Shown in pieces: positions 8,453 to 16,241 of a DNA stretch of 64,000 bases (position 1 is its first letter; every line of letters starts with the position of its first letter). A program made the position numbers and the translations under genes. This stretch comes from Alcaligenes faecalis (GTDB lineage: Bacteria; Pseudomonadota; Gammaproteobacteria; Burkholderiales; Burkholderiaceae_B): the NCBI RefSeq assembly GCF_002443155.1, contig NZ_CP023667.1:1116001-1180000 (forward strand), given 5' to 3'. A model generated the notes under the pieces. That model ran no database searches and was not told the origin of the DNA. It saw only the letters and a program-made list of their open reading frames with translations.

Positions 8453-8476
8453 GGGCAGTAAACCTACTGATAATTT

Positions 8477-8503
8477 CCTTGTTGGATAAATTTTCCAACA
8501 AGG
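8477..8503. promoter_or_regulatory. Palindromic operator between repressor and phage genes
   Basis: CCTTGTTGGA and TCCAACAAGG form a perfect 10-bp inverted repeat around TAAATTT in the 120-bp divergent region. It is a likely binding site for the repressor, controlling both directions. Confidence 0.6.
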
Positions 8504-8572
8504 ATGGATGGTAATTGAAATTTCGTCCTTGACCAACTCAATGTCTAAGACGGACAAAAAAGCCAAGAGGGC

Positions 8573-8797
8573 ATGATGGACAGTTTACCTTTGTCGAATC
8601 GCTTAGCCATAGCAATGGCAATGCCATTGATGACACCGGCTGCTTTTTCCCAGGCAATGGGGATCGAACACTCGGTCTTCCAGGCGCAGTGCAATCGTGG
8701 CTATTGGCCCACGATCAAAGTCGGCAAACGGGTGTTCATCAACGTGGAAGCCATCCGCATCAAGGCCGCAGAACGGGCAGCGGAGTTCGCACTGTGA
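8573..8797 (+). CDS. Small helix-turn-helix protein of the phage early region
   Basis: A 74-residue protein. Its centre, MTPAAFSQAMGIEHSVFQAQ, followed by GYWPTIKVGKRVFINVEAI, has the shape of an excisionase/AlpA-type winged helix. It is the first rightward phage gene, directly across the operator from the repressor, so it could be a Cro-like regulator or an excisionase. GAGG lies a few bases before the ATG at 8573; ATG 8576 is also possible. It overlaps the next gene by one base (TGATG). Confidence 0.65.
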   Translation: MMDSLPLSNRLAIAMAMPLMTPAAFSQAMGIEHSVFQAQCNRGYWPTIKVGKRVFINVEAIRIKAAERAAEFAL

Positions 8798-8985
8798 TGA
8801 GTCCCATTGCCCACCTGGTCACCACCGATGCCGAGCATTTACGCACGCTCGCCACGCTGCGCAACCAACTGACCGACGCCAACAGAATGCCCGAGGCCCA
8901 TGCCATCTATGAAGGCATGTTCCTGTTGACCCAGCAACTGCGTGACCGCGCCCGTCTGCTCATCAGCATGGGGAAATCGACATGA
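8797..8985 (+). CDS. Small phage early protein, unknown
   Basis: A 62-residue, mostly helical hydrophilic protein (MSPIAHLVTTDAEHLRTLAT onward). It starts within the stop codon of the gene before (TGATG) and ends inside the start of the next (ATGA), so translational coupling is likely. I cannot name a function; its place is between a regulator and the replication initiator. Confidence 0.6.
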   Translation: MSPIAHLVTTDAEHLRTLATLRNQLTDANRMPEAHAIYEGMFLLTQQLRDRARLLISMGKST

Positions 8986-9242
8986 AACCCCGCACCGTCA
9001 AACCCAAGCGCACTCAGCTCGACTTCTGGCCCGAACTGCTCAACAAGGGCATGGTGCATTACGCCCGACTGACTGGCAGCGGCTCCACATTGCACATGGC
9101 GGCTGCACGCTCCGAACCGCTGTCGCCCCGCGCCTGCCCGCAGCTCCGCGAGGACAGCCGCGGGGCGACAGCCGGCAGCGGCACCCCCCCGAGTAAAACG
9201 GGGAGAAACGGCGAAGCCGCAGGTATGGAGGTGAAGCAATGA
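8982..9242 (+). CDS. Small basic phage protein, unknown
   Basis: An 86-residue basic protein that begins MKPRTVKPKRTQLDFWPELL. The remainder is low-complexity and rich in Arg, Pro and Gly. It is coupled by ATGA overlaps to the genes on both sides. The position just before the replication initiator suggests an early role, but I see no known domain. Confidence 0.55.
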   Translation: MKPRTVKPKRTQLDFWPELLNKGMVHYARLTGSGSTLHMAAARSEPLSPRACPQLREDSRGATAGSGTPPSKTGRNGEAAGMEVKQ

Positions 9243-10342
9243 CGCACCGCCTGACCAAAGACGAAAAGCTGGTACTTGAAGGCCGTCGCGTCAAAATGAC
9301 CTTGGCCCAGGCGCAAGCCACCAGCAAAGACCGCTGCTCGGTGGATTGGTTATCGACCACGATCAAGGGAACCGATCTGTTCAATTCCCTGTTCTGGACG
9401 CTGAGTAACGAACACCATGAAGGTGAGTTCGTCACCGAAGTCCAGGTCATGGCGATCCTGGCCAAGAAAGTGGCCGCGATCACTGGCTTTCAGGTGGGCG
9501 ACCTGCGCCCAGGCCGCAACTACTACGACAGCACCCTGCGCATCCTGAACGATGAGGGGGAGGAAGTCGGTAGCGTGTCTGGTGGCGGCGTATACCAGCG
9601 CGATACCTATCTAATCATGCTCAACGGCAGCGGCTGCACGTTCGCCAAAGCGGGCTGGCGTCAGGCCATGTATGACTTCCTGGTGCCGCTCAATGCCCGG
9701 TTGTCTCGCATAGACATTGCCCTGGACTTCTTCGAGGGTGGATGTGGCGGCGTCGAAGGTGTCCGTGAAGCCTGCATGAATGGTGGTTTCGATTACCACG
9801 GCAGACGGCCCCAGGGGCGCACCGATGGCTATTGGGATGCCGGACACTCACGCAGTTACTACGTGGGCCGACGCGGTGCAAAGCTGGTCAATGCCTACGA
9901 CAAGGGCCACGCCTACAAAGACATGGAATCGTCCTGGTGGCGCATTGAGCTGCGCTACTGGTCACAGGATCGCATCCTGCCGCTGGAATGCCTGATCGAA
10001 CCGGACACCTACTTTGCGGGCGCGCATCCCTACATGCAGGAGCTGCTGGACGTATCCGAGGCCATCCGCATCAAGACCAAGCCCAAGCTGGAAGACGTAA
10101 CCACCGATGCCGTGGTCAAGCGCAAATTGCGCTGGCTTGAAACCACCGTCGCCCCATCCCTGGTACATCTGACCCGCGCATTTGATGCGGGCCTGGAGGG
10201 CATGGCCTGGATTGGCGACCTGATCGAAAAGCATGCAGCCCGCGAGCTACCGCGCAGCCTGCGCACCGTTCCCAACGCTCTGTTGAAACAGGGCATCCAA
10301 CGCATATTGAAGCCCGCTGAACCGGCCAGCGTGGCGGCTTAA
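9239..10342 (+). CDS. Phage replication initiation protein (Rep_trans/RstA-like)
   Basis: A 367-residue protein of the replication initiation factor family (RstA of CTX-phi and related proteins), the functional equivalent of Ff gpII: it nicks the origin and drives rolling-circle replication of the phage. Features seen are CSVDWLSTTIKG near residue 32, RIDIALDFFEGG near 157, SYYVGRRGAKLVNAYDKG near 205 and WWRIELRYWSQ near 230. It starts within an ATGA overlap with the preceding gene and is followed after 26 bp by the ssDNA-binding gene. Its target origin may be one of the hairpin-rich 157-bp repeats. Confidence 0.88.
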   Translation: MTHRLTKDEKLVLEGRRVKMTLAQAQATSKDRCSVDWLSTTIKGTDLFNSLFWTLSNEHHEGEFVTEVQVMAILAKKVAAITGFQVGDLRPGRNYYDSTLRILNDEGEEVGSVSGGGVYQRDTYLIMLNGSGCTFAKAGWRQAMYDFLVPLNARLSRIDIALDFFEGGCGGVEGVREACMNGGFDYHGRRPQGRTDGYWDAGHSRSYYVGRRGAKLVNAYDKGHAYKDMESSWWRIELRYWSQDRILPLECLIEPDTYFAGAHPYMQELLDVSEAIRIKTKPKLEDVTTDAVVKRKLRWLETTVAPSLVHLTRAFDAGLEGMAWIGDLIEKHAARELPRSLRTVPNALLKQGIQRILKPAEPASVAA

Positions 10343-10368
10343 CCGACGCCGGACAAGGAATCGACATC

Positions 10369-10680
10369 ATGAAATTCAATACCCGTATCACCATCGCTGG
10401 CGTCAAAGGCTCCAAGGGCAAGCTGGAAAGCGGCCAGGAATACGACAGCACCAAGATTTACGTCCAGACCGACCTGGACGACAGCAAAGGCATGGGCAAG
10501 GGCTTTGCCACCGTGGAATACAACTACGGCACTTCGGAGGAGTTCCACAAGCTCAAGCATCTGCCGTTCCCGTTGGTGGCAGAGGCGGAACTGGAAATCG
10601 TCACCAACGGCAAGACGCAAAAGACCGTCATCACCAGCTTGCAGCCTGTCGAGCTGGCGAAGCCCACGAAGGCGGCCTGA
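10369..10680 (+). CDS. Phage single-stranded DNA-binding protein (gpV-like)
   Basis: A 103-residue protein placed directly after the replication initiator, as gpV-type proteins are in filamentous phages. It looks like a small beta-rich OB-fold protein (NTRITIAGVKGSKGK...GFATVEYNYG...ELEIVTNGKTQKTVITSL). Such proteins coat the nascent single strand, switch replication toward ssDNA and hand the genome to the assembly machine. AAGGAA precedes the ATG. Confidence 0.72.
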   Translation: MKFNTRITIAGVKGSKGKLESGQEYDSTKIYVQTDLDDSKGMGKGFATVEYNYGTSEEFHKLKHLPFPLVAEAELEIVTNGKTQKTVITSLQPVELAKPTKAA

Positions 10681-10682
10681 CC

Positions 10683-10889
10683 ATGTGGTGCGTTCCTCGC
10701 TATCTGGTGCAGAGCACCGAAGACGGCTCATTTCTGGCCGCTGATGGCGAAGGTGGCGTCATCAACGTGATAGCCCTGACAGCAGCAGACCCGTTCCAGG
10801 CACCGGAAAGCGCCGTCGAGGCCGTGCAGGATCACTTGGATGGCCGGGGCGTGGTCATCCTGATCTATGTGCCGTGCATCCAGGCTTGA
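10683..10889 (+). CDS. Small phage protein, unknown
   Basis: A 68-residue protein that starts two bases after the ssDNA-binding gene (MWCVPRYLVQSTEDGSFLAA). It has no membrane segment and a possible alpha/beta fold. It sits where filamentous phages keep small structural or regulatory genes. Function unknown. Confidence 0.5.
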   Translation: MWCVPRYLVQSTEDGSFLAADGEGGVINVIALTAADPFQAPESAVEAVQDHLDGRGVVILIYVPCIQA

Positions 10890-10892
10890 ACC

Positions 10893-11135
10893 ATGACACG
10901 CATCTATCTCCAGTACTGCGACATCAGCATCGAAGCCGGGGCGGATTGCCCTGTGCAACATCGCCAGCAAATCGCCATCGAACGCGAAACGCTGGAAACC
11001 GCAGGCAACCCGATTCCGATACTGAACACTGCCGATGTCGCCCAGGTATTCAGCCTGGGGCTTTCGGTGGTAGTGCTGTTCTTCCTGCTGGGGCGCGGTG
11101 TTGGCACCGTATTGAACCTGATCCGCAGGGGTTAG
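10893..11135 (+). CDS. Small phage membrane protein, possible minor coat protein
   Basis: An 80-residue protein with a hydrophilic N-terminal half and one C-terminal transmembrane segment (VFSLGLSVVVLFFLLG) followed by a basic tail (NLIRRG). That topology and its position just before the major coat gene suggest a virion or assembly protein in the inner membrane. It is not a clear match to pVII or pIX. Confidence 0.55.
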   Translation: MTRIYLQYCDISIEAGADCPVQHRQQIAIERETLETAGNPIPILNTADVAQVFSLGLSVVVLFFLLGRGVGTVLNLIRRG

Positions 11136-11190
11136 GTAAATCCGACAGGCAGGCGGTTTCTTGCCCAATTCTCAAGAAAAGGAACTTCAC

Positions 11191-11433
11191 ATGAAGAAGC
11201 TGAAATTCAACCTCAAGCCGGTGGCCGCTGCTGTGGGCGCTACCGCACTGACGCTGGCATCGGGTGCCGTCATGGCCCAGGAGGCAGGCAGCATCGACCT
11301 AACCGCGATCACGGGCGCATTCAGCGCTTCGGATGTCATTACAGCGGTGATGGCTGTGGCCGGTGTGCTGGCAACGATCTACGCCACCATGACCGCCGCA
11401 CGTATGGCGCTTCGCTGGATTCGTGGCGGTTGA
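11191..11433 (+). CDS. Filamentous phage major coat protein (pVIII-like)
   Basis: An 80-residue precursor. A basic N-terminus (MKKLKFNLKP) and signal peptide end at VMAQ, giving a mature chain of roughly 50 residues: an acidic start (EAGSIDL), one membrane helix (VITAVMAVAGVLATIYATM) and a basic C-terminus (RMALRWIRGG) that would contact the ssDNA. This is the layout of inovirus major coat proteins. AAAAGGA lies just before the ATG at 11191; the frame extends upstream but without a signal peptide. Confidence 0.88.
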   Translation: MKKLKFNLKPVAAAVGATALTLASGAVMAQEAGSIDLTAITGAFSASDVITAVMAVAGVLATIYATMTAARMALRWIRGG

Positions 11434-11506
11434 TCCGGTCACATGACTGACTCGGGCAGGACTGGCCATCCTGCCTGAGCATCCACCTCTTTGGAGCTTG
11501 CAAATC

Positions 11507-11587
11507 GTGATTACTCAGCTTTGGTATCTCGTCATCTTTGCCTGGGGCATTGCGTGTGCTTGTGCATTGATCAAAGGATTGGAGTAA
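11507..11587 (+). CDS. 26-residue single-helix protein, probable minor coat (pVII/pIX-like)
   Basis: A micro-ORF starting with GTG at 11507 and ending with TAA at 11585-11587. It encodes a single hydrophobic helix (LWYLVIFAWGIACACALI) with a short charged tail (KGLE). GGAG lies 11-14 bases upstream. The stop overlaps the ATG of the adhesin gene (TAATG), so the two are coupled. Ff pVII and pIX are 33- and 32-residue one-helix proteins encoded in the same interval, which makes this the best candidate for the virion-tip protein. Confidence 0.68.
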   Translation: MITQLWYLVIFAWGIACACALIKGLE

Positions 11588-12960
11588 TGAGCCTATACCG
11601 CTTCATGATCGTTTTTTTTGTCTGGCTGCTGATTTCTTTTCAGCCCGTCTTTTCCCAAGCACTCCCGACGCCTATACCAGAGCCTGAACGCGTCACACGC
11701 GCAATATCAGGCACATTGCAGCAAGGCATGCAGCGGCGCGGCTTTGCTGCAAACGATCATCGTTTCATGAACACGGTTGCGAGGGCCACCCCAGGACTAT
11801 CTACGGTAGCAGGCAGTACCGCAGCAGTGGTAACGGTGGGGGCTGTGACAGCTCCTGCTTGGGCAACAGTAGCTATTGCAGCAGGCATTGGGGCCGTTGT
11901 CACTTATGCAGTTAGTTTGGGCCTTGATGCGTTGGTGAACTGGTTCTTCCGCGATGATGGTTTGATTGACCAATCCAGCGATATGGCTGGTGAACGTGAT
12001 CCTTCATCGGGCATTACTCCCGGTGTTCCTGCATGGCGGGCAACTGTTTGGACTGATCGCTACACCTCGCATGAGGCATGGGGAGGTGACGGCTATGCAA
12101 TGGCAAAACAGGCATATTTCAGTCGTAAATCTGTTCTGGGGGAAACGCCAGACCCGAACATTCAATGTAGCGCACACTCAGCGACAAACATATTCTGTGA
12201 ACTACAAGGTGCGGTGCTCGACATGAACGGGCCTCCTAATCAGTGCGCGAAAGGGACATTCTTTGCAGCCGATCTAGGATGCACAGGCTACACATTCCCT
12301 GCTGAAAATATCGTGGATGACCGAGACGGTTTGACGCCACAAGAAGCTATCGAAGCTTTACCCGAAGAAGTACTTGCGCAGCCATTGAATCCCGCTTTGC
12401 TGGCTGGTCTTGCCAATCGCGCATGGCAGCAAGCTGCATCTGAGCCGGGCTATGACGGCTTGCCATACCCACAATCAAATCCTTTGACCGCAGAGGATGT
12501 TGCGCCCTGGGTCCAAGCCAATCCAGAGCTTGCGCCTACAGTGCGAGATTTCGTTTCTCCAAACCCAGTTACGAATGACAGGCCGAATCCTTGGGCGTTG
12601 CCTTCAAACCCTACGGCATCACAACCAACGCCAGCCAATCCGAATAGCAACGCAAGTAATCCCGGCGCGGAGAATCCAGTCACCAATCTTGGACCGGACC
12701 CAGGCATCGGTGCCCCGACGCTGGAAGCTATCCCCACGGCGCAGCAAATCGCACAGCCCATTCTGGACATGATGCCCGACCTGCGGGGTTACTCGCCATC
12801 GTCACATACCGGCGAATGCCCACGCCCGACCATCGAGCTGTATGGAACGCATGTGCTCGATGCCCACTGTGCCCTAATCGACGACAACAAAGCCATCATC
12901 CAGGCCGCCATGCTGCTGGCCTGGGCGCTGATCGCGCTGTTCACCGTCTTGTCTGCGTGA
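11587..12960 (+). CDS. Phage adsorption protein (pIII/TspB-like)
   Basis: A 457-residue protein: an N-terminal signal peptide (FMIVFFVWLLISFQPVFSQ), a hydrophobic stretch near residues 70-120, a cysteine-containing domain at about 190-260, a Pro/Asn/Ser-rich linker near 335-385 and a C-terminal membrane anchor (MLLAWALIALFTVLSA). That is the architecture of filamentous phage receptor-binding proteins, including the Neisseria phage TspB type, which bind pili and open the host envelope. ATG at 11587 is chosen because of the signal peptide and the coupling to the micro-ORF. Confidence 0.78.
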   Translation: MSLYRFMIVFFVWLLISFQPVFSQALPTPIPEPERVTRAISGTLQQGMQRRGFAANDHRFMNTVARATPGLSTVAGSTAAVVTVGAVTAPAWATVAIAAGIGAVVTYAVSLGLDALVNWFFRDDGLIDQSSDMAGERDPSSGITPGVPAWRATVWTDRYTSHEAWGGDGYAMAKQAYFSRKSVLGETPDPNIQCSAHSATNIFCELQGAVLDMNGPPNQCAKGTFFAADLGCTGYTFPAENIVDDRDGLTPQEAIEALPEEVLAQPLNPALLAGLANRAWQQAASEPGYDGLPYPQSNPLTAEDVAPWVQANPELAPTVRDFVSPNPVTNDRPNPWALPSNPTASQPTPANPNSNASNPGAENPVTNLGPDPGIGAPTLEAIPTAQQIAQPILDMMPDLRGYSPSSHTGECPRPTIELYGTHVLDAHCALIDDNKAIIQAAMLLAWALIALFTVLSA

Positions 12961-12967
12961 GGTCACC

Positions 12968-13255
12968 ATGTTTGGAATTCTTCTTTCTGCACTGAACAGC
13001 ATCCTGGCCTGGGTATTCCGTTCCCTCCTAGTCAAGTTCGTACTGTTCTTCGCGCTGTACTTCATCACCTCGGAATTCGTCGGCTTCATCGTGGCGCTGC
13101 TGCCCGGAACCGGGGCCGTGGATGATGCGCTGTCCGGCATCGGTGCCGCCACATGGTATTTCCTGGACGTGTTCCAGATACATGCTGGTATCGCTATGGT
13201 GGTGTCGGCCTATGCCACGCGATTCATTATTCGGCGTATGCCGATCATTGGATAA
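12968..13255 (+). CDS. Phage inner-membrane virion protein (pVI-like, DUF2523)
   Basis: A 95-residue, very hydrophobic protein with about three membrane segments (LLVKFVLFFALYFITSEFVG, WYFLDVFQIHAGIAMVVSAY) and a basic end (RFIIRRMPIIG). DUF2523 proteins always lie between the adhesin and Zot genes of inoviruses and act as the pVI counterpart that closes the virion end. Confidence 0.8.
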   Translation: MFGILLSALNSILAWVFRSLLVKFVLFFALYFITSEFVGFIVALLPGTGAVDDALSGIGAATWYFLDVFQIHAGIAMVVSAYATRFIIRRMPIIG

Positions 13256-13258
13256 ATC

Positions 13259-14314
13259 ATGGCTATTACTGTTTACACGGGGCTGATGGGATCAGGAAAA
13301 AGCTATGAGTGCGTGTCCTCTGCCATTGTGCCTGCCGTTAAGGCTGGTCGCCGAGTGATTACGAATGTGGACGGTATCGACAATGATGCAATTCGGGCTT
13401 ATTGCCAGGAAAAGTATGCTGTTCCACCGGAACGTCTGGGATCAGTTGTTCATTGTAAGAACGAGGATGTTGAAAAAAGCGACTTTTTCCCTTATGGCGA
13501 GGACGTCGATACTTTTTGCCAGCCAGGTGACCTTATCTGCATTGACGAGGCATGGAGATTTTGGGGGGCTGGGGACGGAAGGTTACTTAAAGAACACAAG
13601 ATTTTTTTCCGAGAGCATCGCCATTACATTCACCCTCAAACAAAAGTTTGCTGCGATTTAGTGTTGATGGTGCAGGACATTTCTGACTTGACTAAACCCC
13701 TAAAAGTTATTGTAGAAGTCACATTTAGAACCACTAAGATCAAAACCCTCGGCTGGAACAAGACTTACCGCGTTGAAATGTGGGAAGGCTACAACCTGAA
13801 CAAGAAAACCCGTGTTGCTGTTCAGAACAAAAGATATGACCCCCAAATTTTCCCGCTCTACAGTAGTTACACCGGCGGTGCAGGCAAGGAACTGCAAGTC
13901 GATGACCGTCAGAACGTTCTGAAAAGCCCCAAGCTCTGGATTCTGGCCGTCTTGATCATCGGCCTGTTCAGCGTCAGCGTATACACATTGATGGGCTTCT
14001 TCGGCAGCAAGCCAGAAACCGACAATGCAGCCACATCAACGGCTTACGTCGATTCCAAGACAAACTCAGCGTTACCCGCATCCGCACCAGCAGCGCGCGC
14101 TCAACCCAGGCAAGCCATGTCCACGTCCTGGCGACTGATCGGCACCATGCAGGCAGGCAAGAATGCCTATGCCGTTATCCAGTCCACCGATGGCCGTATG
14201 CGGCTTGAACATCCTTCCAACTTCCAGAATAGCGGTGCCGTCATGATCGGTGAGGTCGATGGCGAACGCATCACCGCCTGGAGCGGCAGCAAACCCACTT
14301 CCAAAGGCCAATAA
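13259..14314 (+). CDS. zot: Zot-like phage assembly ATPase (pI)
   Basis: A 351-residue Zonula occludens toxin-family protein. Walker A is GLMGSGKS (residues 8-15) and Walker B is DLICIDEAWRFWG (near 95-107). One transmembrane helix (LWILAVLIIGLFSVSVYTLM) lies near residues 222-241, with a periplasmic tail behind it. In filamentous phages it powers extrusion of the virion through the inner membrane and contacts the secretin. It starts three bases after the pVI gene and the secretin follows with no gap. It is the most diagnostic inovirus gene in the element. Confidence 0.93.
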   Translation: MAITVYTGLMGSGKSYECVSSAIVPAVKAGRRVITNVDGIDNDAIRAYCQEKYAVPPERLGSVVHCKNEDVEKSDFFPYGEDVDTFCQPGDLICIDEAWRFWGAGDGRLLKEHKIFFREHRHYIHPQTKVCCDLVLMVQDISDLTKPLKVIVEVTFRTTKIKTLGWNKTYRVEMWEGYNLNKKTRVAVQNKRYDPQIFPLYSSYTGGAGKELQVDDRQNVLKSPKLWILAVLIIGLFSVSVYTLMGFFGSKPETDNAATSTAYVDSKTNSALPASAPAARAQPRQAMSTSWRLIGTMQAGKNAYAVIQSTDGRMRLEHPSNFQNSGAVMIGEVDGERITAWSGSKPTSKGQ

Positions 14315-15562
14315 ATGAAACTGCGTATCCTGGTATCCATTCTGTCTCTGGCCCTGGCTGGCACCGCTCACGCCAAGGCGGTCAATCTCGACCTGCAAGG
14401 GGCAAGCATTTCCGAAGTTGTGCAGCTCATCTACCGCGAAGCCACGACTACACCCTATGTCCTGGCTCCGGACGTGCTGGAAGACGAGCGGTTGGTGTCG
14501 TTCCGCTACAAGGACAACCAGGGCAAGCTGTCGCTGTTCATGCAGTACTTCCTGGACAGCCTGGGCTACATGGTCGAGCGCAAATCAGGTGTGGACTTTG
14601 TGCGCAAGCGTGTCGAGGGTGAGCCACCTATCCAGGCCGAGCACATCTACATCTACCAGCCACAGTACCGCGAAGTGTCGTACCTGTCGCGCACCTTGGC
14701 TCCGCTGTTCAAGGGTTCGTTTGTCACCAATCGCAGCGTCAGGGCCACGCCGGAAGCTAGCCCCAAGGGTGACGTACCAATCTCGTCGGCGGCATCGCTG
14801 ATTGACCAATCTTCCGATGTGCTGGTGTTTGCCGGTGCTGAGGAAGAAATCGCTCGCTTACGTGAATTTCTGCCACAGGTGGATAGACGCATTGGAGAGG
14901 TCGCCGTGCGTGGGTTGGTCTATGAGGTCAGTAACACCGACCGGCAAGGATCAGCCTTTGGTCTGCTGGCAAACCTGCTGGGTGGCCATGTCGGCATCGG
15001 CATTGGCTCCACAGCCACGAACCTCGGCAACTTCATTCAGATCAAGAACACGAGCCTGGATGCCGTCTATTCCATGCTGTCGAGCGATAGCCGCTTCAAG
15101 GTGGTGTCGTCGCCTGCGCTGCGCATCCAGTCAGGATCACAAGGTATCTTCTCGGTCGGCCAGGATGTGCCTGTGCTGGGCGCTTTGTCCTATCCGCAAG
15201 GTGCAGGTCAAGCCGTGCAGTCGGTCGAGTATCGCAGCTCCGGCGTCATCTTCGACATCCGGCCAGTGGTGAAGGAAGGCATCATCGACCTAGATATCAC
15301 GCAACAGCTCTCCAACTTCGTGAAGACGACAACCGGCGTCAATAATTCGCCCACGCTGACCAAGCGGGAACTTAAAACGAAGGTCGGCATGCAGGATGGT
15401 GATGTGATCGTGCTTGGTGGTTTAACCGAGAGTAAGGACACCAACACCAGGGACGGCCTGAGTTTCTTGCCACGGTTCCTGCATACTACCGGGTATGAGC
15501 AATCAAGCAGTGAAATCCTGTTGGTGCTTCAAGTGCAGCGCGTACCGGGCGATCCGCTGTAA
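14315..15562 (+). CDS. Phage secretin (pIV-like outer-membrane channel)
   Basis: A 415-residue protein with a signal peptide (ILVSILSLALAGTAHA), N0/N1-type periplasmic domains and a C-terminal secretin core (SPALRIQSGSQGIFSVGQDVP, GVIFDIRPVVKEGIIDLDI, VIVLGGLTE). It forms the gated outer-membrane ring through which virions leave. It begins immediately after the Zot stop codon. Having its own secretin, the phage does not need to borrow a host type II secretion channel as CTX-phi does. Confidence 0.93.
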   Translation: MKLRILVSILSLALAGTAHAKAVNLDLQGASISEVVQLIYREATTTPYVLAPDVLEDERLVSFRYKDNQGKLSLFMQYFLDSLGYMVERKSGVDFVRKRVEGEPPIQAEHIYIYQPQYREVSYLSRTLAPLFKGSFVTNRSVRATPEASPKGDVPISSAASLIDQSSDVLVFAGAEEEIARLREFLPQVDRRIGEVAVRGLVYEVSNTDRQGSAFGLLANLLGGHVGIGIGSTATNLGNFIQIKNTSLDAVYSMLSSDSRFKVVSSPALRIQSGSQGIFSVGQDVPVLGALSYPQGAGQAVQSVEYRSSGVIFDIRPVVKEGIIDLDITQQLSNFVKTTTGVNNSPTLTKRELKTKVGMQDGDVIVLGGLTESKDTNTRDGLSFLPRFLHTTGYEQSSSEILLVLQVQRVPGDPL

Positions 15563-15565
15563 GTT

Positions 15566-15586
15566 GAGTACGTGAAATCGCTAATA
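15566..15586 (+). repeat. 21-bp direct repeat, copy 1
   Basis: GAGTACGTGAAATCGCTAATA, identical to 15882-15902. The two copies flank the 81-residue gene, just behind the secretin. Confidence 0.8.
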
Positions 15587-15599
15587 GGCTTTCTGAAAT

Positions 15600-15845
15600 A
15601 TGAGAAAAAAGACAAGTCAACCTACCCATGTAGCGGTGCGGGTCAAGCAAATCAGCAGTAAGCAACACGTAGACTCGTTGGATCAGCATGCTTACGTCTG
15701 CCAGCCGGGTGATCGGCTGTCTGCTACGCTTCGGCCGCCTTACGCCATGCAAGTGTTACTGGCAGCTTCTGAATACCCACGCGATCAAGTAAAGGAAGAC
15801 AGAGAATGGGTGTATGTCCCGCTTGTTGGCGATGAATTGCTTTGA
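15600..15845 (+). CDS. Small hypothetical protein bracketed by direct repeats
   Basis: An 81-residue soluble protein (MRKKTSQPTHVAVRVKQISS...EWVYVPLVGDELL) I do not recognise. It follows the secretin and is framed by two identical 21-bp repeats, suggesting a separately acquired insertion in the phage. No strong ribosome site is visible before the ATG. Confidence 0.5.
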   Translation: MRKKTSQPTHVAVRVKQISSKQHVDSLDQHAYVCQPGDRLSATLRPPYAMQVLLAASEYPRDQVKEDREWVYVPLVGDELL

Positions 15846-15881
15846 TATGCCCGATGCAGTGGGTGTTTTGAGGGTATTCAC

Positions 15882-15902
15882 GAGTACGTGAAATCGCTAA
15901 TA
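15882..15902 (+). repeat. 21-bp direct repeat, copy 2
   Basis: Identical to 15566-15586, 316 bp apart in the same orientation. Possible roles are a duplicated target, a recombination junction or a Rep recognition motif. Confidence 0.8.
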
Positions 15903-15995
15903 TTTCGGTGCTGTAGTCTACGGAGTACAGAAATTCATGGGTTGCACGATGTTGATGAGCGGGCTATGGTTTTTCCGTTCTTGTTTGGAGGAACT

Positions 15996-16241
15996 ATGAA
16001 GCTCAAACTGTTTGTTGGGATTGCCGCCATCACTGTACTGTCAGCATGCAGCTCGGAAAAAGAGCATGATGTGCAGTACTACATCGACAACCCGACTGAA
16101 CGCGCAGCGAAAATCGAAGAATGCGTGAATAACCCTGGCAAACTCGACAGCACAGTAAATTGCGTGAATGCTAAAGAGGCACAGGTGCGCCAGGAGTTCA
16201 GCTCGGAGAACAAAGGGATGCCCAGCATCCGTTCTAACTGA
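15996..16241 (+). CDS. EexN-like lipoprotein (entry exclusion family)
   Basis: An 81-residue lipoprotein precursor. The lipobox VLSAC (Cys at residue 18 or so) follows a hydrophobic segment. The mature part has the EexN pattern VQYYIDNPTERAAKIEECVNNPG...CVNAKEAQ with conserved cysteines. EexN/TrbK-type lipoproteins of conjugative plasmids block entry of a second copy of the same plasmid. In a filamentous phage it could exclude superinfection or conjugation; this is inferred. GGAGGA precedes ATG 15996. It converges with the phosphatase gene, overlapping by 8 bp at the 3' ends. Confidence 0.75.
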   Translation: MKLKLFVGIAAITVLSACSSEKEHDVQYYIDNPTERAAKIEECVNNPGKLDSTVNCVNAKEAQVRQEFSSENKGMPSIRSN

